A stretch of 19,314 nt of DNA from an uncultured Slackia sp. (GTDB taxonomy: Bacteria; Actinomycetota; Coriobacteriia; Coriobacteriales; Eggerthellaceae), in assembly GCA_937895975.1 (NCBI GenBank), contig CALBLG010000047.1, positions 1-19,314 of the forward strand. The letters run 5' to 3'. Below the pieces are notes generated by a model. That model saw nothing but the letters and a program-made list of their open reading frames with translations. It was not told where the DNA came from and did not search any database. Below, piece after piece: positions 6,635 through 14,203 of the stretch. How positions within the stretch are numbered: the first letter of the stretch is position 1; every line of letters starts with the position of its first letter. The translations under genes were made by a program, and so were the position numbers.

Positions 6635-6736
6635 GGAGGCAAAAACCTCCCACCTGCTTCGGCGCAAGCTGATGGGTCTCAAGAATATACTTCTTCATGA
6701 ATTTCTTGAACCCTGTGCGTGCGCGCAGGGTTTTTT
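6635..6736 (+). terminator. infC leader with intrinsic terminator/attenuator
   Basis: The untranslated leader contains a strong intrinsic terminator at 6711-6736: 5' arm CCCTGTGC, loop GTGC, 3' arm GCGCAGGG (one G-U pair), then six Ts. It lies between the promoter and infC, so it must be bypassed for expression. An upstream segment GGGT-C-TCAAG (6674-6683) can pair with CTTGAACCC (6705-6713), with one bulged C. This would capture the first three bases of the terminator stem and act as an antiterminator. A further hairpin, GGAGG/CCTCC (6635-6650), sits at the front of the leader, and its ACCTCC arm is also complementary to the infC Shine-Dalgarno sequence. The arrangement is analogous to the L20-controlled leaders of infC operons in Firmicutes. 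No match to that RNA family was tested. Confidence 0.75.
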
Positions 6737-6770
6737 GTTGCAGTGCAAACCCGCAACCCGCGGGAGATGT

Positions 6771-6787
6771 AGGAGGTGAGCGCAATA
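6771..6787 (+). promoter_or_regulatory. infC ribosome binding site and AUA start codon
   Basis: A perfect AGGAGG (6771-6776) is followed by eight nt and then ATA (6785-6787). The alternative in-frame GTG at 6776 begins inside the Shine-Dalgarno sequence and has no usable spacing. The spacing therefore favours initiation at AUA, a codon class IF3 discriminates against. Confidence 0.7.
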
Positions 6788-7354
6788 GCAGCTCAAGAGC
6801 CCAGGCTCAATGAAGAAATCCGCACTCGCGAGTGCCGCCTTATTGGATACGACGGCTCGCAGATGGGTATCTTCAACACCCGCGAGGCCCTGCGCATCGC
6901 TGAAGAGGCCGGTTTGGACCTCGTCGAGATCGCGCCGAACGCCGAACCGCCCGTATGCCGCATCATGGACTACGGAAAGTTCAAGTACGACCAGGCCATC
7001 AAGGCCAAGCAGGCCCGCAAAAAGCAGACCAAGGTCGAGATCAAGGAGATGAAGTTCCGTCCCAAGATCGACGTGGGGGATTACACCACGAAGAAGAAGC
7101 ACGTGCTTCGCTTCTTGGCCGGCGGCGCTAAAGTCAAGATCACGATTATGTTCCGCGGCCGCGAGATGGCCCACCCCGAGCAGGGCCTCTCTATTCTCGA
7201 GCGCCTCGCCGACGACCTGAAGGACGTCGCAGTAATCGAGAATGCCCCCAAGATGGAGGGCCGCAATATGCATATGCTCATCGCTCCGCTCCCGGCAGCG
7301 GTGAAAAAAGCAGCCGAAAAAGACGCCAAATCCAATGGCGAATCCAACGAGTAA
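6785..7354 (+). CDS. infC: Translation initiation factor IF-3
   Basis: IF3 binds the 30S subunit, prevents premature 50S joining and proofreads the initiator tRNA and start codon. The protein is 189 residues from the AUA start (192 from GTG 6776). The N-domain shows LNEEIRTRECRLIG and the GLDLVEIAPNAEPPVCRIMD block that continues into DYGKFKY. A basic linker (KAKQARKKQTK) follows, and then the C-domain with IKEMKFRPKID, KVKITIMFRGREMAH and the terminal NMHMLIAPL. All expected family blocks are intact. A rare start codon is a conserved trait of infC and gives negative autoregulation. It heads the infC-rpmI-rplT operon, with only 18 nt before rpmI. The 3' end is Lys/Ala/Glu-rich, an ordinary variable tail. 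Confidence 0.97.
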   Translation: MAAQEPRLNEEIRTRECRLIGYDGSQMGIFNTREALRIAEEAGLDLVEIAPNAEPPVCRIMDYGKFKYDQAIKAKQARKKQTKVEIKEMKFRPKIDVGDYTTKKKHVLRFLAGGAKVKITIMFRGREMAHPEQGLSILERLADDLKDVAVIENAPKMEGRNMHMLIAPLPAAVKKAAEKDAKSNGESNE

Positions 7355-7372
7355 GCAGAAAGGACTGCGACT

Positions 7373-7570
7373 ATGCCTAAGATGAAGACCCATAAGGGCA
7401 CCGCGAAGCGCTTCCGCGTCACCGGTTCCGGCAAGATCGTCCGCGCCAAGGCTTTCAAGAGCCACATCAAGAGCAAGAAGAGCCCCAAGCGCATCCGTAA
7501 TTTCCGCAAAGAGACCACCGTTGCTGAATCCGACAAGCGCGTTGTCGCCCGCAACCTCGGCCTCCGCTAA
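7373..7570 (+). CDS. rpmI: 50S ribosomal protein L35 (bL35)
   Basis: This 65-residue highly basic protein is of standard length. It starts with MPKMKTHKGTAKRF, the bL35 hallmark, followed by VTGSGKIVRAKAFKSH and the Lys/Arg-rich C-terminal half ending in RNLGLR. It sits in the 50S subunit near the peptidyl transferase region. AAAGGA lies about ten nt upstream of the ATG. The position between infC and rplT is the near-universal bacterial order. Confidence 0.98.
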   Translation: MPKMKTHKGTAKRFRVTGSGKIVRAKAFKSHIKSKKSPKRIRNFRKETTVAESDKRVVARNLGLR

Positions 7571-7593
7571 TCATATTTAGGAAGTGATTATCA

Positions 7594-7950
7594 ATGCCTC
7601 GTGTTAAGCGTTCTGTTTCCGCTAAGAAGAAGCGTCGCGTTGTCCTCCAGCGTGCGAAGGGCTACTACGGAGCCAAGTCTCGCCATTACAAGAAGGCGAA
7701 GGAGCAGGTCCGTCATTCGCTGCAGTACCAGTACCGCGATCGTCGCAACAAGAAGCGCGAAGTTCGTCGTCTGTGGATTACCCGCATCAACGCGGCTGCC
7801 CGTATCAACGGCGTGTCCTACTCCGTGTTCATGAACGGCCTGCACAAGGCCGGCGTCGAGCTCGACCGCAAGGTGCTGTCCGACATGGCCATCAACGACC
7901 CCGAGGCTTTTGCCGCGCTGGTCGAAGTCTCCAAGGCTGCCCTGAAATAA
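7594..7950 (+). CDS. rplT: 50S ribosomal protein L20 (bL20)
   Basis: This 118-residue protein is of standard length. It is an early assembly protein of the 50S subunit and, in several bacteria, the repressor that binds its own operon's leader. It opens with MPRVKRSVSAKKKRR, then AKGYYGAKSRHYKKA, YRDRRNKKREVRRLW, and ITRINAAARINGVSYS followed by the globular C-domain with DPEAF. The AGGAAG Shine-Dalgarno sequence lies in the 23-nt gap after rpmI. In Bacillus the L20 target is an attenuator upstream of infC. The attenuator-like leader at 6635-6736 would be the place for such feedback here, which is an inference. Confidence 0.98.
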   Translation: MPRVKRSVSAKKKRRVVLQRAKGYYGAKSRHYKKAKEQVRHSLQYQYRDRRNKKREVRRLWITRINAAARINGVSYSVFMNGLHKAGVELDRKVLSDMAINDPEAFAALVEVSKAALK

Positions 7951-7967
7951 CTCACTTTGTGAGCATC

Positions 7968-7996
7968 AAGAAGCCCCGCATCGCGGGGCTTCTTTT
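7968..7996 (+). terminator. Terminator of infC-rpmI-rplT
   Basis: The 12-bp stem AAGAAGCCCCGC with GCGGGGCTTCTT surrounds an ATC loop (7980-7982). The stem is GC-rich, ends in Ts and is followed by TT (7995-7996). It begins 18 nt after the rplT stop. The reverse direction lacks a good T-run, so the convergent surface-protein gene may use a different signal. Confidence 0.9.
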
Positions 7997-8016
7997 CGTT
8001 TAGGGTGGTTTTAACG

Positions 8017-11000
8017 TTATAGGGTCAGGCGCGCTGTTCGGTCTTGCGCGGTTCGCGTACGCTCTGCTTCTCGGCGCCTTTTTGTATAGGCCGCGAGCGC
8101 TGCTGCGCCTCCTATGAACATGGCCCCTGCCGCGGTAGTTGCGATAAAGGGGCCCGCGTCATTGGTTTTCGCCATCGTCGTATTTCGGTGGTTCTTCATA
8201 ATGGCGATAATCGGTTTTGCCGAATTTCCTATGCGCACCTCGATGTGCTGCTCGTCGGCCGAATATCCATCTGGCGCATTAATCTCGATAATGCGATACG
8301 TCTCCCCGATCTGCAGATGATTGAATTCGACGGGCGTCGCGCCTTGCGCGGGCCATCCATCTGCGCTTAACGTGCCATCTGCGGGCTGCACGGCGGTGCC
8401 GTTTGAGTCTTCCATTCTGAAAAGCCCGCCTGAAAGGTATGCCGACGCGGCCGCCAATTCAGATGCGCCCGTTTCGCTCTGCGCAGCTTTCGCGCCTGCG
8501 TACGATTCAGCGTCGACCTTGAAGAATTTAAGTCTCGTAAAGTCGTTCTCGATCTCGACGTTCCATACCTCATCGCCCTTCGCATCGCTTTCGGATGCGC
8601 GCCATGCCTCCTCGCTTTCATACCATCTGCCATCGTCGGCAAGATATCGTTTCTCGACTTGCGTGCATGTGACGTATCCCAGATCGCCGCGAGCCCGCGT
8701 TTCCTGTATCTCGTATTCGTACCCGCGTACGAGGTGCGAAACTTCGGCTAAACCGTGCTCGTCGGTTGTGACTATGATGGGTTCTGGCAAAGTTTCGGGC
8801 TCAATCTCGTCGCTCTCTGCTCCGATTGGGTCGTTTTCGCTGAGCTCTTCCTGGCTCTTCGCGCTATCCTCTTGATCCAAGGCAGCTAGCATGAATTCAA
8901 CGCCTTCGATGGGTGCGCCGTTCGCGGCGTCGCTTTTTCGCAGAACGACTTTCGTGGGCTTCTCTTCTATCGCGACTTCCGCAACAACAAGGGCCGTTTG
9001 GTCGTCCTTCCATGAAAGCGTTATGCGGCGTTCTTCGAGCTCGGCCATGTATCCATCAGGCGATTGAACCTCGCGCACGATGTATTCGGCGGTTCCTCCT
9101 CCAAGCGGCAAGTCGGCAATGAACCAGCGCCCCTCCTCATCGGTGGTGGCGCTCCCCGCGAGTTCGCCTTCGCGCAGCCATATCGTCCCGTCGGGCGACG
9201 CGATATCTCGCGCGGCTCGAACCTCGTATGTTGCCGCGGCCACGCCTTGCTGCGTGTCGGCATCCAGCTTCCTTCCTTCGATTTTTCCATGTGCTTGCTC
9301 ATTGGGAAGATCGATTTCCATTACGTCGCTTTCGTCCCAATCGTGGTTCTTTCCCACGTCAAAAGGCACGATGCCTTTTCGAACGATGTAAGGGGCCACG
9401 GTTTCAACCTCGCGAATCGCATAGCTGCCCCATACGAGCTTCTCTGGAAACTGAACTATTCCAGATTCCGGAACCGTGAAGCGGCTTATCGTATGGCTTT
9501 CGGGCGTGCGAAGCGCGAATTCCACTACTCGATAGTCTCCCGCCGCATCGCGCCGCAAAAGTTCAATGCATGTGCCAGGCGCGAGTACCGTGTTGCCCGT
9601 TTTTGAATCGGTTTTGCGCACCCGCACCGGTGAAGCAATGCGTTTGTCTTCAATGGCCAGAAATACAACGTGTCCCGTACGGTGAATTTCTATATTGGTT
9701 ATGGGATTCATCAAGCGCAGCGCCGGGTCGGGGCAGGAAGTCTCTACCACGGTGTATGTTCCGAAGGGCAGAACATGTTCTGGTTTGGGTTGTTCCCCAT
9801 GTTCGTGGGAGCTCCAGTGCGCAAGAAGGTCTTTCGAAGTGAAGCGTCCATCCCGATCGCTTTCCACCGTGCCTATCAAAGTTCCTCGAAGGGCTTGCTC
9901 GTCGTGCTGTTTGATAGCATTGCCGTGTGCGTCAAGAATGTCGGAAACGTCGTAGCCTTTTGCTGCGAGCGTGCCATCGTCTTGCAGCCATATGGCGAAT
10001 TTCGCACCCTGCAGCGCCGGTTGCACGAACGTGTCGTCTTTCAATTCGGGCTCGTACACCTTTACGCCCTCGATGTCGCCGCGCATCACGCGGTCGGCGG
10101 CTTGAACCATCACCGTGGCGCAGCGAACGCCGTCGTTGGGCGCGGCTTCAAGCGAGAGCCATCCGTCGCTGTCCGCGTTTGGCAATGTGGCAAGCTCGTA
10201 GCCCTTTGGGGCTGCGGCCTCGCGGATGCGTATGGCTCCGCGAGCCATTTCGGGAAATGTGGCCCGATAAGCGCCACCTTCCATGCGTTTCGTTTTCGCG
10301 GTATAGGAGTTGCCCTTCGAATCGACCGCTTCGAAAAGCGCGTCTTCCAGCGTCGCGTGGCCTAGTGCTTCGCCTCGTGTTTCGGCATCGATTTTAGTTA
10401 CTTCGATACGCACGGTTTGCGGCTCGTCGAACAGCGTTTCGGTGGTTTCGGCTTGCCCGACCTGTATGCGCTGCGGGGCGGCCCACGAGCAAAACCCTGC
10501 CGGCGGCCTGTCTTCGCGAACCCATACGTTGGCGTTGGGTTGGAGCTCAACTTCCGCGCGACCGTTGGAGTCGGTCGTGAACTGGGCGATAAGGCCCTCG
10601 CATGCGCCATTGACGCAGCGCTCGAAGATGCTGAATTGCGCGCCTTCAAGCGAATAGAACGGTGCGCCTTCGTGCCCGTTCGCCACAGAAAGGGCGGCCG
10701 AGCGCTTCTCGAAAATGAGCTTGACCACATTGGTAAGCGGCACGTGCAGCCAATACACGTCGGACGATTTCGCCGATATTTTCGAAATCATATTTCCGGG
10801 ACAGGTTCCGGCCACAACTCCTTCGGCGTGGTTCGATGAATGCCAGGCGAGGTCGTGGCCAGAGTTGTCTCCCCAGAAAAACAGCACATGGCAGTCGACG
10901 CCGGGAACGCTCCAGTCGCGTGGGTCTGCGATGATCAGGTCGCCCTTGCGCAGTTCTCCGCTTGAAAGCAAATCGTTCTTGCTTTCGTATCTGCGGCACA

Positions 11001-11526
11001 GCCGGGCGTGGTCGGTCAAATACATAATCCAACGGTAAAGATTTGATTTGTTGCCGCGATTGTAACCCGCCGAGCCAACATAGTTTCCAATCTGGTCGCA
11101 GTCGGCACCGCATGCCTCAAGCGCCGCAACCACGAAGCCCGCGCAATTCATATAGGCTTGCCCGTTGCTTTTGGGCCTTCCGTTTGGGTACCAGCAATCC
11201 CATGTTCCAATGTCGCCCCAAGCGCCGTTGGGCCCGGTGTTTCCGAACGACGTATTTAGATAGAACGTATCGTTGCGGTGTGCTTCCAATTCGTCAACAA
11301 CGCATCGGGTTGCGCCCAAAACGCGTTCGAGGGTATCGTGGGACGAGCGCTGCTGCGCGGCGTATGCGCAAGGGGCGAACATCGCGACGGGCGCCTTTTC
11401 GGGTGCGTGGCGCGGCGCGCATGATGCGGCGGGCCCAAGCGCGGCGTTTGCGGCGGCAGCGCTTGCAATGCCAAGGAACGTGCGTCGTGAAAGACTGGTG
11501 GGTTGAAAAGAGGAAGGCGTGCACAT
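8017..11526 (-). CDS. Tat-exported surface protein: NlpC/P60-like domain plus Cna_B/SpaA repeats
   Basis: This is a 1169-residue predicted cell-surface protein. Residues 11-36 are a twin-arginine signal (SLSRRTFLGIASAAAANAAL, then an Ala-rich stretch); a cysteine at 36 could even be lipidated. Residues 60-265 look like an NlpC/P60-type cysteine peptidase or amidase, with likely C128 (YMNCAGF) and H213 (DCHVLFF), plus H229/H233. From about 268 to 1115 there are roughly seven prealbumin-like Cna_B/SpaA domains. They are marked by strand lysines (EVTKID, RVRKTD, EGRKLD, VLRKSD, FFKVD), E-boxes such as VREVQSPDGY and IIEINAPDGY, and late Asn residues, so several may form isopeptide bonds. A hydrophobic segment (about 1127-1147) and an Arg/Lys-rich tail end the protein. 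The motif before it reads MAKTND rather than LPxTG. I chose ATG 11526 because GGAG lies five nt upstream; the longer frame runs through the upstream terminator. The ligand or substrate is unknown. Confidence 0.85.
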   Translation of the reverse strand: MCTPSSFQPTSLSRRTFLGIASAAAANAALGPAASCAPRHAPEKAPVAMFAPCAYAAQQRSSHDTLERVLGATRCVVDELEAHRNDTFYLNTSFGNTGPNGAWGDIGTWDCWYPNGRPKSNGQAYMNCAGFVVAALEACGADCDQIGNYVGSAGYNRGNKSNLYRWIMYLTDHARLCRRYESKNDLLSSGELRKGDLIIADPRDWSVPGVDCHVLFFWGDNSGHDLAWHSSNHAEGVVAGTCPGNMISKISAKSSDVYWLHVPLTNVVKLIFEKRSAALSVANGHEGAPFYSLEGAQFSIFERCVNGACEGLIAQFTTDSNGRAEVELQPNANVWVREDRPPAGFCSWAAPQRIQVGQAETTETLFDEPQTVRIEVTKIDAETRGEALGHATLEDALFEAVDSKGNSYTAKTKRMEGGAYRATFPEMARGAIRIREAAAPKGYELATLPNADSDGWLSLEAAPNDGVRCATVMVQAADRVMRGDIEGVKVYEPELKDDTFVQPALQGAKFAIWLQDDGTLAAKGYDVSDILDAHGNAIKQHDEQALRGTLIGTVESDRDGRFTSKDLLAHWSSHEHGEQPKPEHVLPFGTYTVVETSCPDPALRLMNPITNIEIHRTGHVVFLAIEDKRIASPVRVRKTDSKTGNTVLAPGTCIELLRRDAAGDYRVVEFALRTPESHTISRFTVPESGIVQFPEKLVWGSYAIREVETVAPYIVRKGIVPFDVGKNHDWDESDVMEIDLPNEQAHGKIEGRKLDADTQQGVAAATYEVRAARDIASPDGTIWLREGELAGSATTDEEGRWFIADLPLGGGTAEYIVREVQSPDGYMAELEERRITLSWKDDQTALVVAEVAIEEKPTKVVLRKSDAANGAPIEGVEFMLAALDQEDSAKSQEELSENDPIGAESDEIEPETLPEPIIVTTDEHGLAEVSHLVRGYEYEIQETRARGDLGYVTCTQVEKRYLADDGRWYESEEAWRASESDAKGDEVWNVEIENDFTRLKFFKVDAESYAGAKAAQSETGASELAAASAYLSGGLFRMEDSNGTAVQPADGTLSADGWPAQGATPVEFNHLQIGETYRIIEINAPDGYSADEQHIEVRIGNSAKPIIAIMKNHRNTTMAKTNDAGPFIATTAAGAMFIGGAAALAAYTKRRREAERTRTAQDRTARLTL

Positions 11527-11649
11527 GGTGGCTCCATTCGGTTGCGGGCGCGCGTTTGGGCGCGATACGCCGCACACCCTACATGCGAAACCTTGCCCGT
11601 TTCTTGCCGCTTTCCGCTGTTTTGCTCGCTCGCTTTTGTTTTGAGCAAC

Positions 11650-11681
11650 AAAAAAGCCGAAACCCACGAGGGTTTCGGCTT
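11650..11681 (-). terminator. Intrinsic terminator of the U32 gene
   Basis: On the - strand a 12-bp stem (11681-11670 with 11665-11654, AAGCCGAAACCC type) has a four-base loop. It runs into six Ts (11655-11650), the first two of which are still in the stem. It begins 13 nt after the U32 stop codon, so the downstream surface-protein gene should have its own promoter between 11527 and 11650. I could not find a convincing one there. Confidence 0.88.
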
Positions 11682-11694
11682 GGCTTCGTTCGGT

Positions 11695-14136
11695 CTATTG
11701 CACGCCTCGGAATAGATGGCCGGTCGTGCAGCCTTCCGCTTTCGCGACGTTCGCCCCTCTTCGCGCGGCCTCTATGGCTCGCTTTACGCGCGAGGTCGCT
11801 CGCGAGGCTTCATCGGGGCTCATCAACGTCGTGTCAATCATGAAGGCCGAAACGCCTGCATCCAGCAACTCGTCAAGCACGTGAACGGCATCGAAGCGCA
11901 CGGCATTGTAAAGGTGGCTGCGACCGAACGCGTCGGTCACTACGGGGAATCGGTACCCTTTGCGGTCGAGCAGGGTATGCGCGTGCGTGCGTCGCTCGCA
12001 TTGAGAGCATTTCTGATTGCAGGCGCCTTGGCTCATGAGCAGGCAATGCTCGCAGGTCATGAGCTCTTGACTTCCGCAAACGACCATCCCCAGTTCGATG
12101 GGAGAGTTTTGGCCCAGCTCGGCAATTTGTTTCAGCGACAGCTCGGGCGAAAGCCACGCGCGCTTTGCTCCCAGAGCGTGCGCTGCGGCAAGCGAGGCTG
12201 CGTTGGTCAGCGGCAGGTGAGGGCCGACCTCGACGATGGCACCCATTTCGGCGCCGCGCACAAGCTGGCCAAGGTTTTCGACGAACAACGGCTTTTCGGG
12301 CTTAGCCCATTTCCATGCGTCAACGGGCTCTTCGGAATTCATGGGAAGCTTGTCTACAACGGGAAATGCGATGGAGCAGCGCCCGGGGTAGCCCGCTTGC
12401 TCGGGGGTATCGACTATGCGGCCCTCAAGGCACGCTTCGCCGCGGCGGTAATGCAGCGCCGAGACGAACACCGCATCGGCCCCCGCCTTTTTCGCGGCGC
12501 GGGCGCATGCGGGGTTGGTCGCGAACGCTACCACGGTTGCATTGTCGGGCGAAATGTGTCGGGATGCGGCTTTCAACGGGGTTTTCCCGGTTTTCTCGAG
12601 TTCCCGGCCGCGCCATGGGGCGAGCATCTCCTCTGCGAGCGATCGAAGCGCTTGGGTACGGGCTTTGTGCAGGGCGGAAAAGCCCATGCCAATGCCTTCG
12701 TCCATGTCGATGTCCAGCTCGGTGAGGAAAAACGGGGTATTGCCCAGGCGGTCGACATGCTCGCGCACCTCGTCGGCGGAAAGCGCTTTAGTGCGCGCCG
12801 CCTCAACGATGGACCCTTCGAATGTCACCGCGGCACCAGCGCACGAGGCGATGAACTTCAACGGCTCGCCGATGTGCGCCGAAACGCTCATGCGCACGGG
12901 AAGGCGCGGCTCCATGTCGTCGTCATGGAAGGTCATCGAGGCGTCGCGCACGCGAAACACGCGGTCGCCCTTGCCCACGCGTCCGTCGATTTCGAAATAG
13001 TACATGTCGCCTTTGCGCTCGAATGCCTCGAGCGTCGACGCGAAATGCCCTTTATTCGTCCAAAACTCCAGCACGTCGCCTTCGTGCAGCTCGGTTTGCG
13101 ACTCGATTGCCACCTCGCGGCCCTTCGCCTTCGAGACGCGGCCCGCAAACACGCCACGGTTGTTCGGACGGCCATAGCCCATAATGTCGTTGCCGCGCTT
13201 GCGGGCAAGGTAGGCTTCGGTAAAACCGCGGCTGAATGCCTCGGAAAGCGCGCGATGCTCTTCCTCGGTCGCTCCGGCTTCATCAAGCGGCGTGTCGCCG
13301 TCTACGGCATCGGCCAGGCGGTCGATTGCGGCGCGATATGACGCCACGACGGCGTAGACGTACTCGGGCGACTTCATACGACCTTCGATTTTCAAGCTGT
13401 CAACGCCGGTCTCGGCAAGCTTCGGAAGCATATCGATGGTGCACAAGTCCTTCGGGGAAAGCAGACGGTCGCCTGGGGCGGGAATTTCGGCGTTGGCGTC
13501 TTCGTCGCGAAGCGCATAGGGAAGGCGGCATGCCTGCGCGCAGGTGCCGCGATTCGCGGAGCGTCCACCAATCATCGAGCTCATCAGGCATTGTCCCGAA
13601 TAACAGATGCACAATGCGCCATGGGCGAAGCATTCCGTCTCCATTCCCAGGCGATGCGCTTCGGCGGTCGCTTCGGCGAGTTCGTCCAAGCTCAGCTCGC
13701 GAGCCATGGTCACGCGCTGCGCCTCGAACGCCGCTGCGGCGCGCACGCCGTCGATGTTGTGGGTGTTCATCTGGGTGGAAATGTGCAGGCGCGCATGGGG
13801 AAGCGCGCGGCGAATCTCGGCAGCCAATCCGATGTCTTGCACGATGAAGGCGTCCACACCGCGGCGCCACGCCTGCCGCGCGAGCTCGAGCGCGGAATTC
13901 AACTCGTCAGGCATGATGGCGATGTTCAACGTCAAATAGATGCGGGTGCCGCGTAGGTGCGCGTAGTCGCATGCCTCCGCCAGGTTGTCTAGCGTGAAGT
14001 TGTCGGCGTTGCGGCGGGCGTTGAAGGAATCGCAGCCCAAATACACCGCGTCGGCTCCGGCCGACACCGCCGCATGCAGACAAGCAAGCGATCCGGCCGG
14101 TGCGAGCAGTTCCATGCATCTATATGGGTTCGTCAT
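11695..14136 (-). CDS. U32 family peptidase-like protein with DUF3656 (RlhA/YdcP type)
   Basis: This 813-residue protein belongs to the U32 'collagenase-like' family. Residues 8-330 form the U32 core: MELLAPAGSLACL, HISTQMNTHN (118-127), CFAHGALCICYSGQC (169-183), RGTCAQACRLPY (197-207) and LKIEGRMKSPEY. A DUF3656-like middle region follows. A second U32-like half ends with a Cys cluster (C695, C698, C706, C710, C713) and CTTGHLFRGV at the C-terminus. E. coli YdcP (RlhA) of this family hydroxylates 23S rRNA C2501, and related U32 proteins modify tRNA; the cysteines are thought to hold an Fe-S cluster. A role in RNA hydroxylation is therefore more likely than proteolysis, but the exact target is not determinable. 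The ATG at 14136 has no clear Shine-Dalgarno sequence; ATG 14115 (giving MELLAPAG) is an equally good start. Confidence 0.88.
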   Translation of the reverse strand: MTNPYRCMELLAPAGSLACLHAAVSAGADAVYLGCDSFNARRNADNFTLDNLAEACDYAHLRGTRIYLTLNIAIMPDELNSALELARQAWRRGVDAFIVQDIGLAAEIRRALPHARLHISTQMNTHNIDGVRAAAAFEAQRVTMARELSLDELAEATAEAHRLGMETECFAHGALCICYSGQCLMSSMIGGRSANRGTCAQACRLPYALRDEDANAEIPAPGDRLLSPKDLCTIDMLPKLAETGVDSLKIEGRMKSPEYVYAVVASYRAAIDRLADAVDGDTPLDEAGATEEEHRALSEAFSRGFTEAYLARKRGNDIMGYGRPNNRGVFAGRVSKAKGREVAIESQTELHEGDVLEFWTNKGHFASTLEAFERKGDMYYFEIDGRVGKGDRVFRVRDASMTFHDDDMEPRLPVRMSVSAHIGEPLKFIASCAGAAVTFEGSIVEAARTKALSADEVREHVDRLGNTPFFLTELDIDMDEGIGMGFSALHKARTQALRSLAEEMLAPWRGRELEKTGKTPLKAASRHISPDNATVVAFATNPACARAAKKAGADAVFVSALHYRRGEACLEGRIVDTPEQAGYPGRCSIAFPVVDKLPMNSEEPVDAWKWAKPEKPLFVENLGQLVRGAEMGAIVEVGPHLPLTNAASLAAAHALGAKRAWLSPELSLKQIAELGQNSPIELGMVVCGSQELMTCEHCLLMSQGACNQKCSQCERRTHAHTLLDRKGYRFPVVTDAFGRSHLYNAVRFDAVHVLDELLDAGVSAFMIDTTLMSPDEASRATSRVKRAIEAARRGANVAKAEGCTTGHLFRGVQ

Positions 14137-14156
14137 GTAAAAAGTCCAATCGTCTT

Positions 14157-14186
14157 AAAGCGAAACTTTGCGAATAGTATCGCTTT
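14157..14186. promoter_or_regulatory. Inverted repeat in the U32-PBP divergent promoter region
   Basis: AAAGCGA (14157-14163) and TCGCTTT (14180-14186) form perfect 7-nt arms around 16 nt, within the 67-nt gap between two divergently transcribed genes. A TAGTAT at 14175-14180 could be a + strand -10, with no good -35. The position suits an operator or a symmetric promoter, but the evidence is short-range symmetry only. Confidence 0.25.
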
Positions 14187-14203
14187 CGGGTATCGTGGCA
14201 CTT

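Noticed and set aside
6697..6832. Small open frame in the infC leader starting MNFLNPV
   Set aside because: It passes through the terminator and the infC Shine-Dalgarno sequence out of frame, with no ribosome binding site of its own and no run of regulatory codons.
11527..11667. N-terminal extension of the surface protein
   Set aside because: It would read through the U32 terminator hairpin and place the Tat signal 47 residues too far inside; ATG 11526 has GGAG upstream.
11716..13341. Long + strand open frame (541 codons) antisense to the U32 gene
   Set aside because: It mirrors the codons of a clearly recognised protein in GC-rich DNA and its translation has no domain features.
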